Source: Arabidopsis thaliana (Eukaryota > Streptophyta > Magnoliopsida > Brassicales > Brassicaceae). Taken from it: 64,000 nucleotides of DNA. The stretch lies in NCBI RefSeq assembly GCF_000001735.4, contig NC_003074.8:20839261-20903260 (forward strand), given 5' to 3'. Within the stretch, counting starts at the first letter, position 1, and every line of letters starts with the position of its first letter. A program made the position numbers and the translations under genes. Positions 46,933-60,142 of the stretch are shown one piece after another. The notes below the pieces were generated by a model. That model saw only the letters and a list, made by a program, of their open reading frames with translations. It ran no database searches and had not been told where the DNA came from.

Positions 46933-49364
46933 TCAAGAGCCGTTCATGGTTTGGGAGGATCTGATACTCTCTTCTTTGCCATTTTCCAATACCAATGTGC
47001 TTGAAGTTCTAGGTTCTACTAGGTTTTCTGGTGGTGGAAATTGGCAATTGTCATCAAGCTCCAAATTCGCAGATCTTTGAGATTTCAGCACACTCTCTGG
47101 TCTCACACATTCTTCTCCTTTGTTACTGGTACAAGAAGTAGACACTTCACCGGAAAGATTGCAGCAACTACTGGCTCCATCATTGTCTATTGCCTCAGAG
47201 GAAGCTTCTAAATGATTCGTTGATGAGGTTCCAGTACCTGATTCTCTGAACCTGTCAGAGTATACCTGTTGACTCTGCAACAACCATTGAGAAGCAATTC
47301 AGAAGCTTGCAGCAATAAGTTAATTTTTAAGCCAAAATGTCCGTCAAAGGGGTTAATCGCATACCATGTCAGGAATATAAGTGCCGGTTCCTCTCGTCTT
47401 TCTCATGTTTTGACAGCCATTAGGTAAAGAATGCAAAGGAAAAGGCTGCATAGAGGTTGATACATTGAGACTTCTAAGATGGAACTCGTTCTTTCGGTAA
47501 GTCACAAGGTGACGAACAATATCCCAACCACTCAGGTGAGAACTAACCGGGATATAGCCATGCTGAAATGTTCCAGGTAAGCTATGCCCATGATACATTT
47601 GCCCATACACAAGTCTTCCAAAGGAACTATCGAAATCTCCACTAAGTTCAGATAATTCTGATCTTCCAGTACCGAAAGCAGTAACGGGATCATTCACATC
47701 TTGCCTTTGTCCCTTACCATTTCTCTCCAAAGAGTTACGAAAGAACTTCTCCAATCTCCATCCCATGGTGTCACCAGGTAGTGAAAGAACATCTCTTAGC
47801 TTTCGAGCTCCAAGTGTAAAAGCATGTCTTATTCGTTGGACATTTCCTAACAAAATGTTTTTAAAATAATTAATATTTGACAACTGCTATATTGGTTGTA
47901 TAACTTTTATCAATAGAGTACCTTGTGTAACACTTTTGCCGAGGTTGTTGCTGTATTTTAGAGGATCAACTATGTTGAGATGTTTGATAGGAAACTCAAG
48001 ACCATTTGAGTCAACAGCTTTAGTTGGAGCAGAATATAACTCTACACAGTTTCTTAAAAACTTCTCGTCAAGTAATAACTCATGCCCATTTTCTGGAGAT
48101 GCTGCTGGAAAGATAGAAAGAGAAAGAACCAAATTAAAACGTCAAATAGCGCCAAGAAAATGCCACGAAGAGAAGTATCTGTGATTTTTGGCATCATCCT
48201 TACCTGTAAGTTCTGGAAGGGACGATATTGGCACAGGACCATTGACACTGATACAGTAGTTGTTCCAATCAAATGAACCATAGTAATCCAAGAACTTATA
48301 CAGAACCTGTTGAAAGACAATGCTATATTCTCATCTTTTGCATATATGTAGAGGATGCTGAAGGTTCAGAAAAAGAGTGATTACCGCTAAAGGGCCAGAT
48401 AAAGATGAATGAAACAGGTTGATGATGTACAAAACTAGTACTGCCAATGCATATGTTGAGATCAATCCAGTGTTAGCACCAAGAATTCGACTCTCGTAAT
48501 AGCACCAAGCTTTGACAAGGATGATGCTACGCTTGAAAAGATGATCTCTCCCAAAGAGTTGGTCAACCTGAGAATACATAAAACCAGAGTTTAACCAACA
48601 ACTAAGAATCAAAGCTAGGCAATAATCTGTTTAGTAAACCTCTGGAGCCTGATTTTGAATAGCTGATAGTACCTGCTCCAGAAAACATAAAGCACAGAGA
48701 CCTGCCGTTTGATTAAAAGAGATATCAACAGCAATGTTCCTGATATTGCATTTTATGACCTTGACCTATCATATATCAGCAAACTTTCTTAAGGAAAATT
48801 TGGGCAACCAAGAAAATACAAAAACGAAACCAAAAAGTAAATAAACAAAGAGACCTGTGCAGGGATAAACTGAACATCTGTTGCATGGAATTCAGATTCT
48901 CTTTCTTCATTCTGAAGCCTACTGCACAATTGTCCATAAAAATCGTCATCCATATTTTGCTTAGTTAGGACAGTCAGATCGATATCCCCGTCCGGGAGAT
49001 AGGTTTTTAGTGGCACTGAACCAAATGAAAAGACCTGTAGATAAACAAGTTCCCATAGAAAGTTAACAAAACAGCATAAATCTTTAACATGTCAGCAAAG
49101 AGAAGCGGAGTTTCTAACCTCAATTCCCTCATGACTCATGATAAGAGTTCGTACATAATCAATGATCTCATTCCTACTTCTGTCTGAAACAAGGGCAGGT
49201 TGGATAGTGCAAAGTATCTCATGAGCTCTCTCCTCTGCAATCATCCAAGAATCTGCATCTATCGGCAATGAATCTCCTTTAGGTAGTGCCGTTGATAGTG
49301 ACAATGAGGATGATGAAGAAGACGAAGATGATGAAACTGACAATCTTTCTTGAATTTCACCCAT
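46933..49364 (-). CDS. PAP/OAS1-type nucleotidyltransferase (non-canonical poly(A) polymerase-like)
   Basis: Start at 49364 (MGEIQERLSV plus a serine run of about ten residues). The catalytic palm is VFSFGSVPLKTYLPDGDIDL: a G-S motif followed by D-x-D, as in Pol-beta-type nucleotidyltransferases. VKVIKCNIRNIAVDISFNQT carries the third acidic residue. The PAP-associated/OAS1 helical domain follows: RDHLFKRSIILVKAWCYYES, GLISTYALAVLVLYIINLFH, FLDYYGSFDWNNYC. After FPIKHLNIVDPLKYSNNLGK and RIRHAFTLGARKLRDVL the last third is a disordered, Ser/Asn-rich tail ending QTMNGS. About 600 residues. Substrate unknown. Confidence 0.9.
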
Positions 49365-50989
49365 GTGCGCATAACTTCAAACTAACATCAGAGTGATAAC
49401 ACAGGAATCCTCAACAACTCAATGAGCCCCTTATATAATTATGATATCTACAAACAACAGAACAAACAGAATTACAAAATATTTCAAATTGGCCTTTTTG
49501 TCATCACATTAGACAGAGAAAAAGAAAAAAATGAAGTCAAGGTAAAAGTTGATTGTCTAATAACTAGAGCTCCCAAATTTGATTAAGAACAATCGAGGCT
49601 AATCCAGAGAGTGAGTGAGATTACATCCTAAGCAAGAGACATAAAAAAATGAAACAGAGCATGCCAATAGTGAATTCAGTGTTAGGTAGGTACCCTAATG
49701 TTTAGCTTCTCAGAGCAAAATCGAATATTTATAAAGGAAAACAAAACAAAACAGCTAAACTATCCTGCGTGAGTGATGATTATACCTTAGGAAAAAATGA
49801 CTATTAGCTCAGAAGTCTCAGCTCTGTCTCTTCCAAAATCATTTTTTTTTGTTGACAAAATTGAGAGGTTTAAGTAGTGAAAGGCGTACCTGCGGTTTTA
49901 GACCAGTTGTCCAGAGATTCTTTGGGCTAATCTTTGAATATTCAAGAAGCTTTAATTCCTGCTAACAAACAAACAAAAAAAATCAAAACTTGGAACAGGG
50001 TTTAAGATTTGTAACGAATCGACATTTTCACACGAAAAAAAATATGACATTTTGGTTTTCATCTTTAAGCTTCACAAGGACCACGAAGATGGATTAAGAC
50101 AAAAGAGAAAACCCCAAAAATCAAAAAACGAGATTCACACGAAACATCATTTTGCTTTCTCCGATAACGAGGATTAAGAGGCAAATTAAGCTTGTATTCA
50201 TTGGATTCCTAAAGATTAAGCAAAGATTATCTCACCTCGAAACAAAATTTCCAGCTTTAGTTTTTTTTGGATCTTATGGATAATAAACGTTACACCAAAA
50301 ACTTTTTTGAAACACAAAGGGGAAAAGAAATAAAAACCCAGATAAAAACAGATATGAGTCAGTAAAATGAAACGGAAGGGATTGTTTACGAATACCGATT
50401 TGTATTCATTGATCAGGAGAAGAGAAACCGATACTATAAACTTTTTTTTAATTGAGGGGAGAAAGAGAATTATCACCAAGACAAAAAATTAAGGGATAAT
50501 ATAAGCAAAAATAAAATAAAAAATTATGGAAGGTTCATAATAGTGGAGACTCTAAAACAATCTGCCATTTTTGTATCAATGAGAAAAAAATTAACTTCAC
50601 CTGCTCCTCTCAAATAATTTTCAACCCAAGAAAAAAAATAGATTTTCTTCATTCTTGTTGGAGACTCTTAGTCTCTATGATCTTCATGGTCAATGTTTTT
50701 GAATGATTCAACAAAAACCCTAATTTCTCCAAATTCCAAAACCCAGAATTCCAGAAACAGTAGAAACTCAATTCCATGAAAGGGAAAAAAGTGTATCGTA
50801 TCTTTAGGTGGACTCGAGTATAGACGATTACACAAGTGGGACCCAACTAATCATAAGATTGACGACGTGGCCTACTAATACGAGGTTTTTATCTCTTCCG
50901 TACACGTGGCATAATATCGGACGGACTAATTTAGATAGACGATTAAAAAAAAAAATCAAGCAAAACAATCAGATTTTTTTTTTCCCGCT
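49365..50989. promoter_or_regulatory. Divergent promoter with 5' UTR introns on the minus side
   Basis: Minus-strand donor-like sites CCGCAG|GTACGC (about 49890) and TCGAG|GTGAGA (about 50235) suggest one or two leader introns for the nucleotidyltransferase. The right end (50865-50930) has GACGTGGC and CACGTGGC boxes close to the TRM1-like gene. Confidence 0.5.
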
Positions 50990-52673
50990 ATGTTGTTGAC
51001 TCTCTCTCCTAAAACCCTATCTTCTTCTTCCTTCTTCACTGTGCACAAATCGCAAAACCCTAAATGTAAATCTCCAGATTCATGTCGATTCAAGAGCTTG
51101 AAATGTAGTTTTGATCGAATTTTAGTGAAATCCGAGGTTCAAATTGAGAGGAATCTCGAATTTGAAACGGGAGAGACATTTTTCCGCCATGAAAGCGCTA
51201 GAGGACGAGACCTCGGTGTTTTGTCAGCGACGCTATACAAGAGATCTAATGGAAGCTTACGGGTACTCGACGCAATGTGCGGATGTGGAATTAGGTCGCT
51301 TCGTTATCTTGTGGAAGCTGAAGCTGATTTCGTGATGGCGAACGACGCAAATGATGATAATCGGAGAGTGATTACGGATAATTTGAGTAAAGTAGAGAGA
51401 GGTACTGGAGATGAGAGGAGATGGGTTGTGACTCATATGTTGGCTAATAAAGCGATGATTGAGAGATATATGGTTGCGGATTTCTTCGATATGATTGATA
51501 TTGATTCGTTTGGAAGTGATTCTTCGTTTTTGAGAGATGCGTTTAATGCATTGAGATTGGGTGGTTTGCTTTACTTGACGTCGACTGATGGTTACTCTTC
51601 TGGTGGTCACAGACCTTATAAGTGAGTGAAAGCAATACCATTAGTCTTTGTGGTATTTTAGGAATCATGATATGATTTAGGGACTAGGAGATTGAAAGTT
51701 GAAAAATTTCTTGGTTTGTTTTGGTGTAGTTCTTTAGCAGCTTATGGAGCATTTATTCGACCAATGCCGTTTGGGAATGAGATTGGGCTGCGGATGCTTA
51801 TAGGTGGAGCAGTGAGAGAAGCTGCTCTGCTTGGTTATCATGTTACGCCTCTTTTCTCGTACTATTCTTATCACGGACCTGTGTTTAGAGTCATGCTGAG
51901 GGTTCACCGTGGGAAGCTACATGAGGACAGGTTGTTTCTACATTTAGAATTTGACTCGAAAGGAATTGAGTTTTGGTTATGTTGCGTTTCTAATTGGAGT
52001 TGTTTTGTGTCTTTTAACTGTAGGAACTATGGTTTTGTCACGCACTGTAATCTATGTGGCCATTCTCATACATTGAGATTCGATGAACTTGGTTTGATGG
52101 GATGTCCCTGCAGTGATACAAAGGCTTCTTCTTCACTGGTTGTGTCAGGACCAATGTGGCTCGGACCGCTTCATGATGCATCCTATGTTACGGAAATGCT
52201 GGAATTGGCAAAGGAATGGGGATGGGTCAGTGAAGGCACTGGCATGGATCTGGACAAGCTTCTCAGTATAATGATTGAAGAAAGTGATCCCAGACTACCA
52301 CCTGGATACACAAAAATGGATGAGGTCCTCTAAAACCATGATTTTAATTTCATTGATAAGATAGACGCATTTCATTCACATTACATGATAAAAGATTTGT
52401 TTTCGTGATTAGATGGCGAGCCGTGCGAAGATGAACTCACCTCCGTTGAAGAAGATGATGAGTGCACTAGTTAAGGTAAATAGTAGTTAGATTCTCACAG
52501 CTTTGATCTCTGAAGAAACTGATCTGAAGGTACAAAGTTAAAAAGCTCTGCTCCTTGGATTTTTGCAGGAGGGTTACGCTGCTAGCAGATCTCACATTAT
52601 TCCCAATGCTCTTAAAACAGATTGTCCCATGTCCCATTTTGTTAGGATTGCCAAGGAAAATTTGCATAGTTAA
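50990..52673 (+). CDS. TRM1-like tRNA (guanine26-N2)-dimethyltransferase, probably organellar
   Basis: Exons 50990-51621, 51730-51930, 52024-52324, 52413-52475, 52569-52673, in phase; 433 residues. SAM-dependent enzyme of the TRM1 family, which makes m2,2G26 in tRNA. The first 40 or so residues are Ser/Lys-rich (TLSPKTLSSSSFFTVHKSQN), acid-poor, and look like a plastid or mitochondrial transit peptide. Then VQIERNLEFETGETFFRHES, ARGRDLGVL, the SAM loop VLDAMCGCGIRSLRYLVEAE, NDANDDN, IDIDSFGSDSSFLRDAFNAL and TSTDG. The C-terminal domain has the Cys cluster NLCGHSHTLRFDELGLMGCP and ends with HIIPNALKTDCPMSHFVRIA. Nearly all TRM1 landmarks are kept. Confidence 0.93.
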
Positions 52674-53048
52674 CTTTTTGTTATAATCAAGTTTAGAGAT
52701 TTTTTTAAGCCTCTGATTATACTTTACAAAGCAATCATACCCAACACTCGACTATATTATTTGTTGCTTTATGCTAAGTAGGGAGATACAAGTACTTAGC
52801 ATCGCTTAAGAACGAGCGAAGCTTCGGTCATTAAATATTTCTCTGAAAAGAAGGTATGAAGTTGCAAAAATCAAAAAAGAGGAAAAATCTTGGTCAAATC
52901 AACTGGTAAAATGGTCTGAAACGTTTAAAGCTCCAATATGGCGAAATCATCTTTAACAAAATGTAGAAAACATCTTCAAAAATTTCAGACAAAAGAGAGA
53001 TTGAAACTAGAATATAAGAAGTTTCGGATTGCCAGCTTCTTGAAGTCT
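52674..53048. other. Convergent 3' UTR region
   Basis: Between TRM1-like and RPS26C ends; nothing else seen. Confidence 0.6.
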
Positions 53049-54083
<1,035 letters not shown>

Positions 54084-54894
54084 GTTTATGCAGAGAGCTT
54101 CAAAAGCCTATTGCTTCAGTTCTCTTTGATGCGGCGACAGGGAAGAAGAAGAGTGCAGGAACCCTAATATTTGCGAAATATTCTATTATATATGCAGACT
54201 CTTCTAGGTTTTATTAGGAATGGGTTATATTTGGGCCTGAGCAAGCCCAGTACATTGAAACTTTGAGAAATTAATTCACTAAAACTTTTTAAAAATTTGT
54301 TTACATGTTGAAAACTAATCGTGTCTATGCATATATCATATACGTCACTGGATGTCGAAACTACCGTAATTTTTTATGGGACATGTGAATCAGGAGAAAA
54401 ATGATGGTGCTGCGGATATGCTCTCAAGACATGCTTCTACGATGTACCCAATATATCAAACTTTTACAGTAACACCAAGTTGGTTGGCGAACTATTTGGA
54501 CCACCCTTTTACAGTCTAATAAAAGTGAGATGCTAAGAAGAAGAAAAAAATAATCTACTCAATTTTAAGAGTACTGATTTATGGAAGAAAACTAAAAAAA
54601 CTGCTCCGGAAATTTCATTTATATAATCTTAAATATTAAACTTTAATTATTATATATTTATAGATTTGTTACATCTTATATATTTACAAATATTTCATTT
54701 AGTCAAACCAGAGCAAAAGAAATATAGATTTATTTTTATTTTTACTTCTAAAACAAGAAAAAAAAGCTTAACAAACGTTATTTTCCAAGGTACATACATA
54801 GCATCTTAAACTTAATATTGCATCTTCGGTACTGCCGTATTTATCAACAAGACAAGAAACCCAAAAAACAAAAGCTACTACAGACATATAAAAC
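54084..54894. promoter_or_regulatory. RPS26C promoter and MSD2 3' flank
   Basis: TGGGCC/AGCCCA motifs at 54232-54252 and a telo-box-like motif near 54158 lie just above RPS26C. 54.3-54.9 kb is AT-rich with nothing supported. Confidence 0.6.
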
Positions 54895-56365
54895 TCAGTT
54901 AATATCAAGATCACGAGTGTGCTTCTCGAAGACGTCCGCTGCATATTTCCAGTTGATTACAGTCCATATGTTCTTCAAGTACTCCGCTCTTGCATTCTTG
55001 TACTGCATTACCCGCACCCATTGATCAATGTTAATATTCAATCAAACAGTTCTTTTACTAATAAAACCGATATTACTCTACCTGATATCAAATCAAGGAG
55101 TATTATAATTGAGATTAGAGTACCTGTGGATAGTAGGCATGCTCCCACACGTCAATCCCAATTAGAGGAACTAGGTGTGATCCCTTAGTCACCAATGGAT
55201 CCTGTATGTTCGACCAATCTATCAAATCTTTTTCTTTTCTTTTTCCCAAATCCTTGTGAGATAGACCATGTTACAAATTAGCTTAATCACTACATTAATC
55301 TACCTGGTTGGCTGTGGTTTCAACGACAAGTCTCTTAAGCTCTCTGTCTAATCCAAACCACTATAAAACAAAGAAAATATAAACATTGGTTTTATCTACA
55401 CAAGGAAATACAAAAGTTCCTGTTTATTAACAAAAATGAAATTATAGATATTTCTAATACTACACTATACACTAACCAAACTTATTGTCCCGTTTAGATT
55501 TTCCTTTTTAACACCTTTTTTGAAATTAATGTTTTTCAATTTCATTTCGAACAGAGTCCTATATACATCACATATCCAATTCAAATTGAAATGAATTTTG
55601 ATATTCTGTCAGAAATTTTTATAAACTTTCATCTGAAAACCAATAATTGTGTTCCCAACATTGTTAATGAGATTCTGAAAAAAAACTTACCACCCATCCA
55701 GATCCCTGTACAGCAGCGCCTTCCGCGTTCATTTTTTGGATCAATCCTTCTAGTGATCCGAAATGAGCATCGATCGCCGAAGCCAAAGGATCATGCGGTG
55801 GTTTGCCACCTCCTTCCTATATATCAATTTGACCCCTTAGAAGAGACAATTAAACTCATCAGAAATAGACACATGGAGTGACGACAAAAAAACATTTTTG
55901 TACATGAACCGGGGCTAGGTTTTTCCAGAAGATTGCATGGTTAACGTGCCCTACAAGCAAAGCAACAGAAAAAAAAAAATCAAAATCCTTACGATCAACA
56001 AGCACCTATCGGAAGAATTTAATGAGAACTTAGTCGTTTAAAGCTAGGGTTTGACCTCCGCCGTTGAACTTGATGAGGCTTTGGAGTTTGACGACGGAGG
56101 AGTGATCACCGTCAGCCATGGCAGAACGAAGGCTGTTGAGGGCTTTGTTGTACTGAGTGACATAAGTCTGGTGGTGTTTCTGATGGTGTAGCCGCATGAT
56201 CTCCTCACTGATTGCTGGCTCTAGCGCATCATAAGCATACGGAAGATCAGGAAGCGAAGCAGTCTTCATTGATTCGAGACACGGTTCCATGGTTGCTCCT
56301 CTGGCGTCGTGAAGAGTCGTAGCGAAGATGGCAACGAAGATAATGATAATAACGGTGGTCGTCAT
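54895..56365 (-). CDS. MSD2: MSD2, manganese/iron superoxide dismutase with signal peptide
   Basis: Converts superoxide to hydrogen peroxide and oxygen. Start at 56365: [20 protein letters not shown] then ARG, a clear secretory signal peptide instead of the mitochondrial presequence of MSD1. The mature part has [20 protein letters not shown], metal ligand His in [13 protein letters not shown], the second His in [41 protein letters not shown], and ligands Asp and His in [12 protein letters not shown]. The stop 54895-54897 follows HTRDLDIN. Mn-type residues are seen (GGG-HVNH, QGSGW). Five introns, all GT-AG. About 240 residues, full length. Apoplastic or secretory location follows from the signal peptide. 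Confidence 0.95.
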
Positions 56366-57380
56366 GATCTTTTTATATATGTAGACACTAGAAAATAGAA
56401 ATAAAGCGAGAGGTGGATTTATTCAGATAAGTATATAAAAGTATTTTCTTAGCAAACAAAAGTATATAATTTTACTAAGCCACGTAAACTTTGACTGATC
56501 TACTTGTCAATCTCTAAGGCTTCATGGCTTTAAGCGTTTTGCATAGTTGCTCGATTTGTGTCGCAACCTTAGGTTGATGCATATTTATGTTGTTTTTGCA
56601 TGTGCTTTTGTCTTTGTGTAGTTTATGGCAGGAGAAACGTAAAACGCACCTAACATTCCAAACCTCAGTCCAATGATCCAATCCTTATATGCGAAAGATC
56701 AACGCACATAAGTATAACAATAGTTTAGTGGTCTGGGCCATACCGAAAAGGCCGAAACTTTCCTCAAAAATAAAAAACGACGGGCCCAATCTATTCTAAA
56801 AGACATTGTCCACCGTGGAATCTGACGTGGCGTATCTTATGGTCTAGATTATAAATAACAGAGATAACACGTGTTCACCACAATTTAAATCCAGTACCAG
56901 CGTGTGCCCGCCCAAGCCATGCACACAGCTAAACCGCGTCGCCACGTTCTCCATCTCGTACCGGCTTCACGTAATAGCAACCGTTAGATTTACATCGAAC
57001 GGTCCATATCTGATATCTAATTAGTCTATATCGTCAACACTTTACAGGGAATAATCACCTACTTAAGCCACCTCAGACTTTTGAGGATAACGTGAAGAAT
57101 AAGATAAACGCGATTTCTACCATCTCTAAATCTCAACCGTCCGATCAAACAACTTACACAACTTCCGTGCTGGAGAAATAAAAAAATTAGGTATTTAATA
57201 ATTCATCATTGCCATTGGATTGTGTGTGGCTGCGTCAGTAAAACGTATTCTTAAAAGCAACCATTGGTGTGATTGACTCTATAAGAGAATTCGTCAGCGT
57301 GAAGCAATCTCCAATCTAATCGCAGCATATCTTCTCCGATTCCTATTCGTCTCTGCAATTGAATCTTCCGGTAGGCGAAG
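56366..57380. promoter_or_regulatory. Divergent promoter rich in ACGT boxes
   Basis: GACGTGGC at about 56823-56830, ACACGTGT at about 56867-56874, GCCACGTT at about 56941, and a CTATAAGAG box at about 57279 lie before the gene at 57381. ACGT-core boxes are ABRE/G-box-type sites bound by bZIP factors, so abscisic acid or stress response is plausible. Confidence 0.6.
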
Positions 57381-58082
57381 ATGGCGACGTCTGCGAGGAT
57401 TTGTTGCGGAGGAGGAAGTGCATGCGCCGTTCGTTGTGATCGTCGCACGTTAAATTTGAATTCTCGATCGTCATGTGTTGTTCCAGTGACGAATCGACGG
57501 AATATGTGTGCGATCGGGAAGATTTCGATGTCGATGGAGGATTTGTCACCACCGTCTGCGGCGGTGAAGATTGAAAGGATCGGTGGAAGGAAACGCGGTG
57601 GATCTGTTGTGTCGAGGGAGAAGCTAGATGTGTGGTTGAGAGATTCGGTGGTTGAGATCGTGAAGAATCTTAGAGAGTCGCCGTTATTGATGCATTTATA
57701 CGCGGAGGCTAATGGTGGTTTGACGACGACGGCAACGAATCCAAAGGCGGAGGATTGGACAGAGATGGAAGGAAAGTGGGGTAGAGGAGAAGAGAGGACG
57801 CCGGAAGGAGTTATATTGGTGGAGAAGCTCGCAGACGGTGACATAGCAGATGATGATGATCACGATGGTGGCGCGTGTGGGGAAGATACAAGCGCGTGGG
57901 GGATTGTGGCGCAAGGAAGAGGATCGGATACTGGGCCGGTTTGTTATCTATTGAAAACGACCCGGGTCCGGTCGGGTATGGGTACGGTTTGCACCCATTT
58001 CTGTTTGGTTAAGGTCAAGAGTTTTAGGGAAACGGCTATGTCACAGTTGAATAATTCGTGGTTGGTGCAGACTGGTCAATGA
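57381..58082 (+). CDS. Unknown plant protein, intronless, plastid-type N-terminus
   Basis: Single exon, 233 residues, ATG at 57381. The first 50 residues are rich in Arg, Ser, Cys and poor in acids (MATSARICCGGGSACAVRCD), like a chloroplast transit peptide. The body has VSREKLDVWLRDSVVEIVKN then LRESPLLMHLYA, a helix pair that appears in other plant proteins of unknown role, a WTEMEGKWGRGEERTPEGVI segment, and an acidic DGDIADDDDHDGG run. The conserved-looking end is WGIVAQGRGSDTGPVCYLLK then TTRVRSGMGTVCTHFCLVKV. No catalytic motif recognised. ACGT boxes upstream suggest stress control. Confidence 0.85.
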   Translation: MATSARICCGGGSACAVRCDRRTLNLNSRSSCVVPVTNRRNMCAIGKISMSMEDLSPPSAAVKIERIGGRKRGGSVVSREKLDVWLRDSVVEIVKNLRESPLLMHLYAEANGGLTTTATNPKAEDWTEMEGKWGRGEERTPEGVILVEKLADGDIADDDDHDGGACGEDTSAWGIVAQGRGSDTGPVCYLLKTTRVRSGMGTVCTHFCLVKVKSFRETAMSQLNNSWLVQTGQ

Positions 58083-60142
58083 GCAGTGATTGTCAAAGGA
58101 TTTGCACTGTAAATTATTTATACTCTTTGGGTTTTGATTATGAAACCCTTATGGATGATCAAATTACATTTGTTATTAATACAGAACATTTTTTAGGAAT
58201 TTGGATTGGTGATATAAATGTAAATAAAATGGTCAAAGTTGGTTGGTTATAGTGATTTGTTTAATCAAAGAACATTGTTAGTTTTGTTGCTATTGTAGTA
58301 TAGAGGATTTGAATCAAGACAAGTAGACAACTTAATCCGTGTAAGATCTATATGCAATTATGCATTCATTAACACCACAATAAGCAAAAGTGTAGGTGGA
58401 TTTAAAACTTCTGTTAGTGATCATAGTGCAAAGCCTATAGCTGATACTGCCAGAAGTTGCATTAGAGTTCATAACCTCCGTCGGAAAATTCCGGAGTCGA
58501 TCTCCGGAGATGGAAAAGAGAGAAAATGAATAAAACATGGTCGTGATGGAAAATTATGGATTGTTTGATTGGATCATTTATATGGATTTGGATATTGGAT
58601 TTAGATTTTAAGGCCCGTAAATATATGGAAGGTATAGGCCTTTGTTCCTATGGGCTATGAATGATCCAATGTTTATTTTCTTCTTTTTTATGAATTCTCT
58701 GAAAGAATCCAATAAATTGAAATGACATACAATAAGCTAATCTAAAGGGGCCAAGGAGTTTCATTGTTTATGACTTTGACAAGCGATACACATTTAGCAG
58801 CACAAGACATTTCACGATCGGACTTACGGAAGTGAATGATTACACTTAATCAACCACCTCTAAATTATTGGCATCACCATCTAAGACTCTTAAGTTATGG
58901 CTTAATTATGATCACCATTATATATATTTTTTTTTTAACATTTCACAATCTTATTTTTTTATTTTTTTGGTTTATACAAGGTTCCTTTTTGGGATTTTTT
59001 TGGAAATAATCCAATAAATGAAAATGACATATATACTGTATAAGCTAACCTAGAGGAATTAACTCATATATTAATAAGCTGTATATATTAATGACATGAA
59101 AAAATGTGTATAGAAAGATGAATTATTTTTTTCTCCAACCTAGTTATAAACCGAAGAATTGATCGGTAATATAATAATAAGCTGTATATGGAAAAAGAAA
59201 AAAATTATAAATGGAAAATGTCCCTTAAGTAACTTATTTTTTCAGGTTCCATTTCAAATGGAAAAAAAAAGTGTTAGCATATTTGGCTTAGAAAGTCAAA
59301 ACGTTAGATGCCATCTCACTTTAATGCTATCATGTACAATATTGAAATGGATTTTTAACTTATGAGTTAAAATGTCAAAATGTTGCAAATTACCGAGGCT
59401 AGACAACGTAGATTGTAGTACTAATTTCGTCTTTCCCAACTCCAAGAGAGAAAAACGTGGTCTGTTTCAGACAAGGCATGCTCCATTCCTCTTTTATCGG
59501 CCATTGAAACTAGGGTTCTTCTGTTAAAAATGTACTTATATTATCCCTCAAAAAGATACTAATGAATAATGTATTTTAATTACAGATTCTTGAGACGTTT
59601 CTTCGATTCCCATAATCCAATAAAAGATCAGACCCATTAAATTGTTGAGTTTTCACAGAGTCCCATGCACATGGTTACAACAAATGAAGCTTCTTAAGTT
59701 ATTTTATACTCTCTTTGTTCAGAGAGCATCATCACACGAAGTCACTAAGTTTTATCTTGATTCTTGTTTTTCTCAACCCTAAGTTTTTATTTGTCTCACA
59801 AGAAAGCTCTTATCTTCTACGACTGCTAAAAGATGGTTCAGAACCTGAAATGAAGACTACAGGCTTTCTTTCATAATAATACTTAAGATTTCATCGAAAG
59901 AGTCCCATATTATGGAACCCGGTGAAGACAAATCCGATACAGCCCTAAAAATGTTACAAGAACAATAAATAGAAGAAGCTACAAACATTGAAATTGAAAC
60001 TAACAGACACAAAAGATAACACATAAGAGATTATCAAAAAACAAACACAAACAAGGATTTCTCTTAAAACCCCCAAATGAACAAACCGGATTCCTCTTCG
60101 CCGGAACTTGGTGAAAAAACATGTTAGTCTTTAACCTTCTTT
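58083..60142. other. Spacer with one possible small ORF
   Basis: A 68-codon ORF on the minus strand (58332-58538) has an ATG start and, upstream, AGCCCA, GGGCCT and a TATAAAT-like box, but I do not recognise its product. The rest is AT-rich. The IRK 3' UTR lies at the right end. Confidence 0.45.

Noticed and set aside
51257-51610. 117-codon minus-strand ORF
   Set aside because: Antisense shadow of the first TRM1-like exon.
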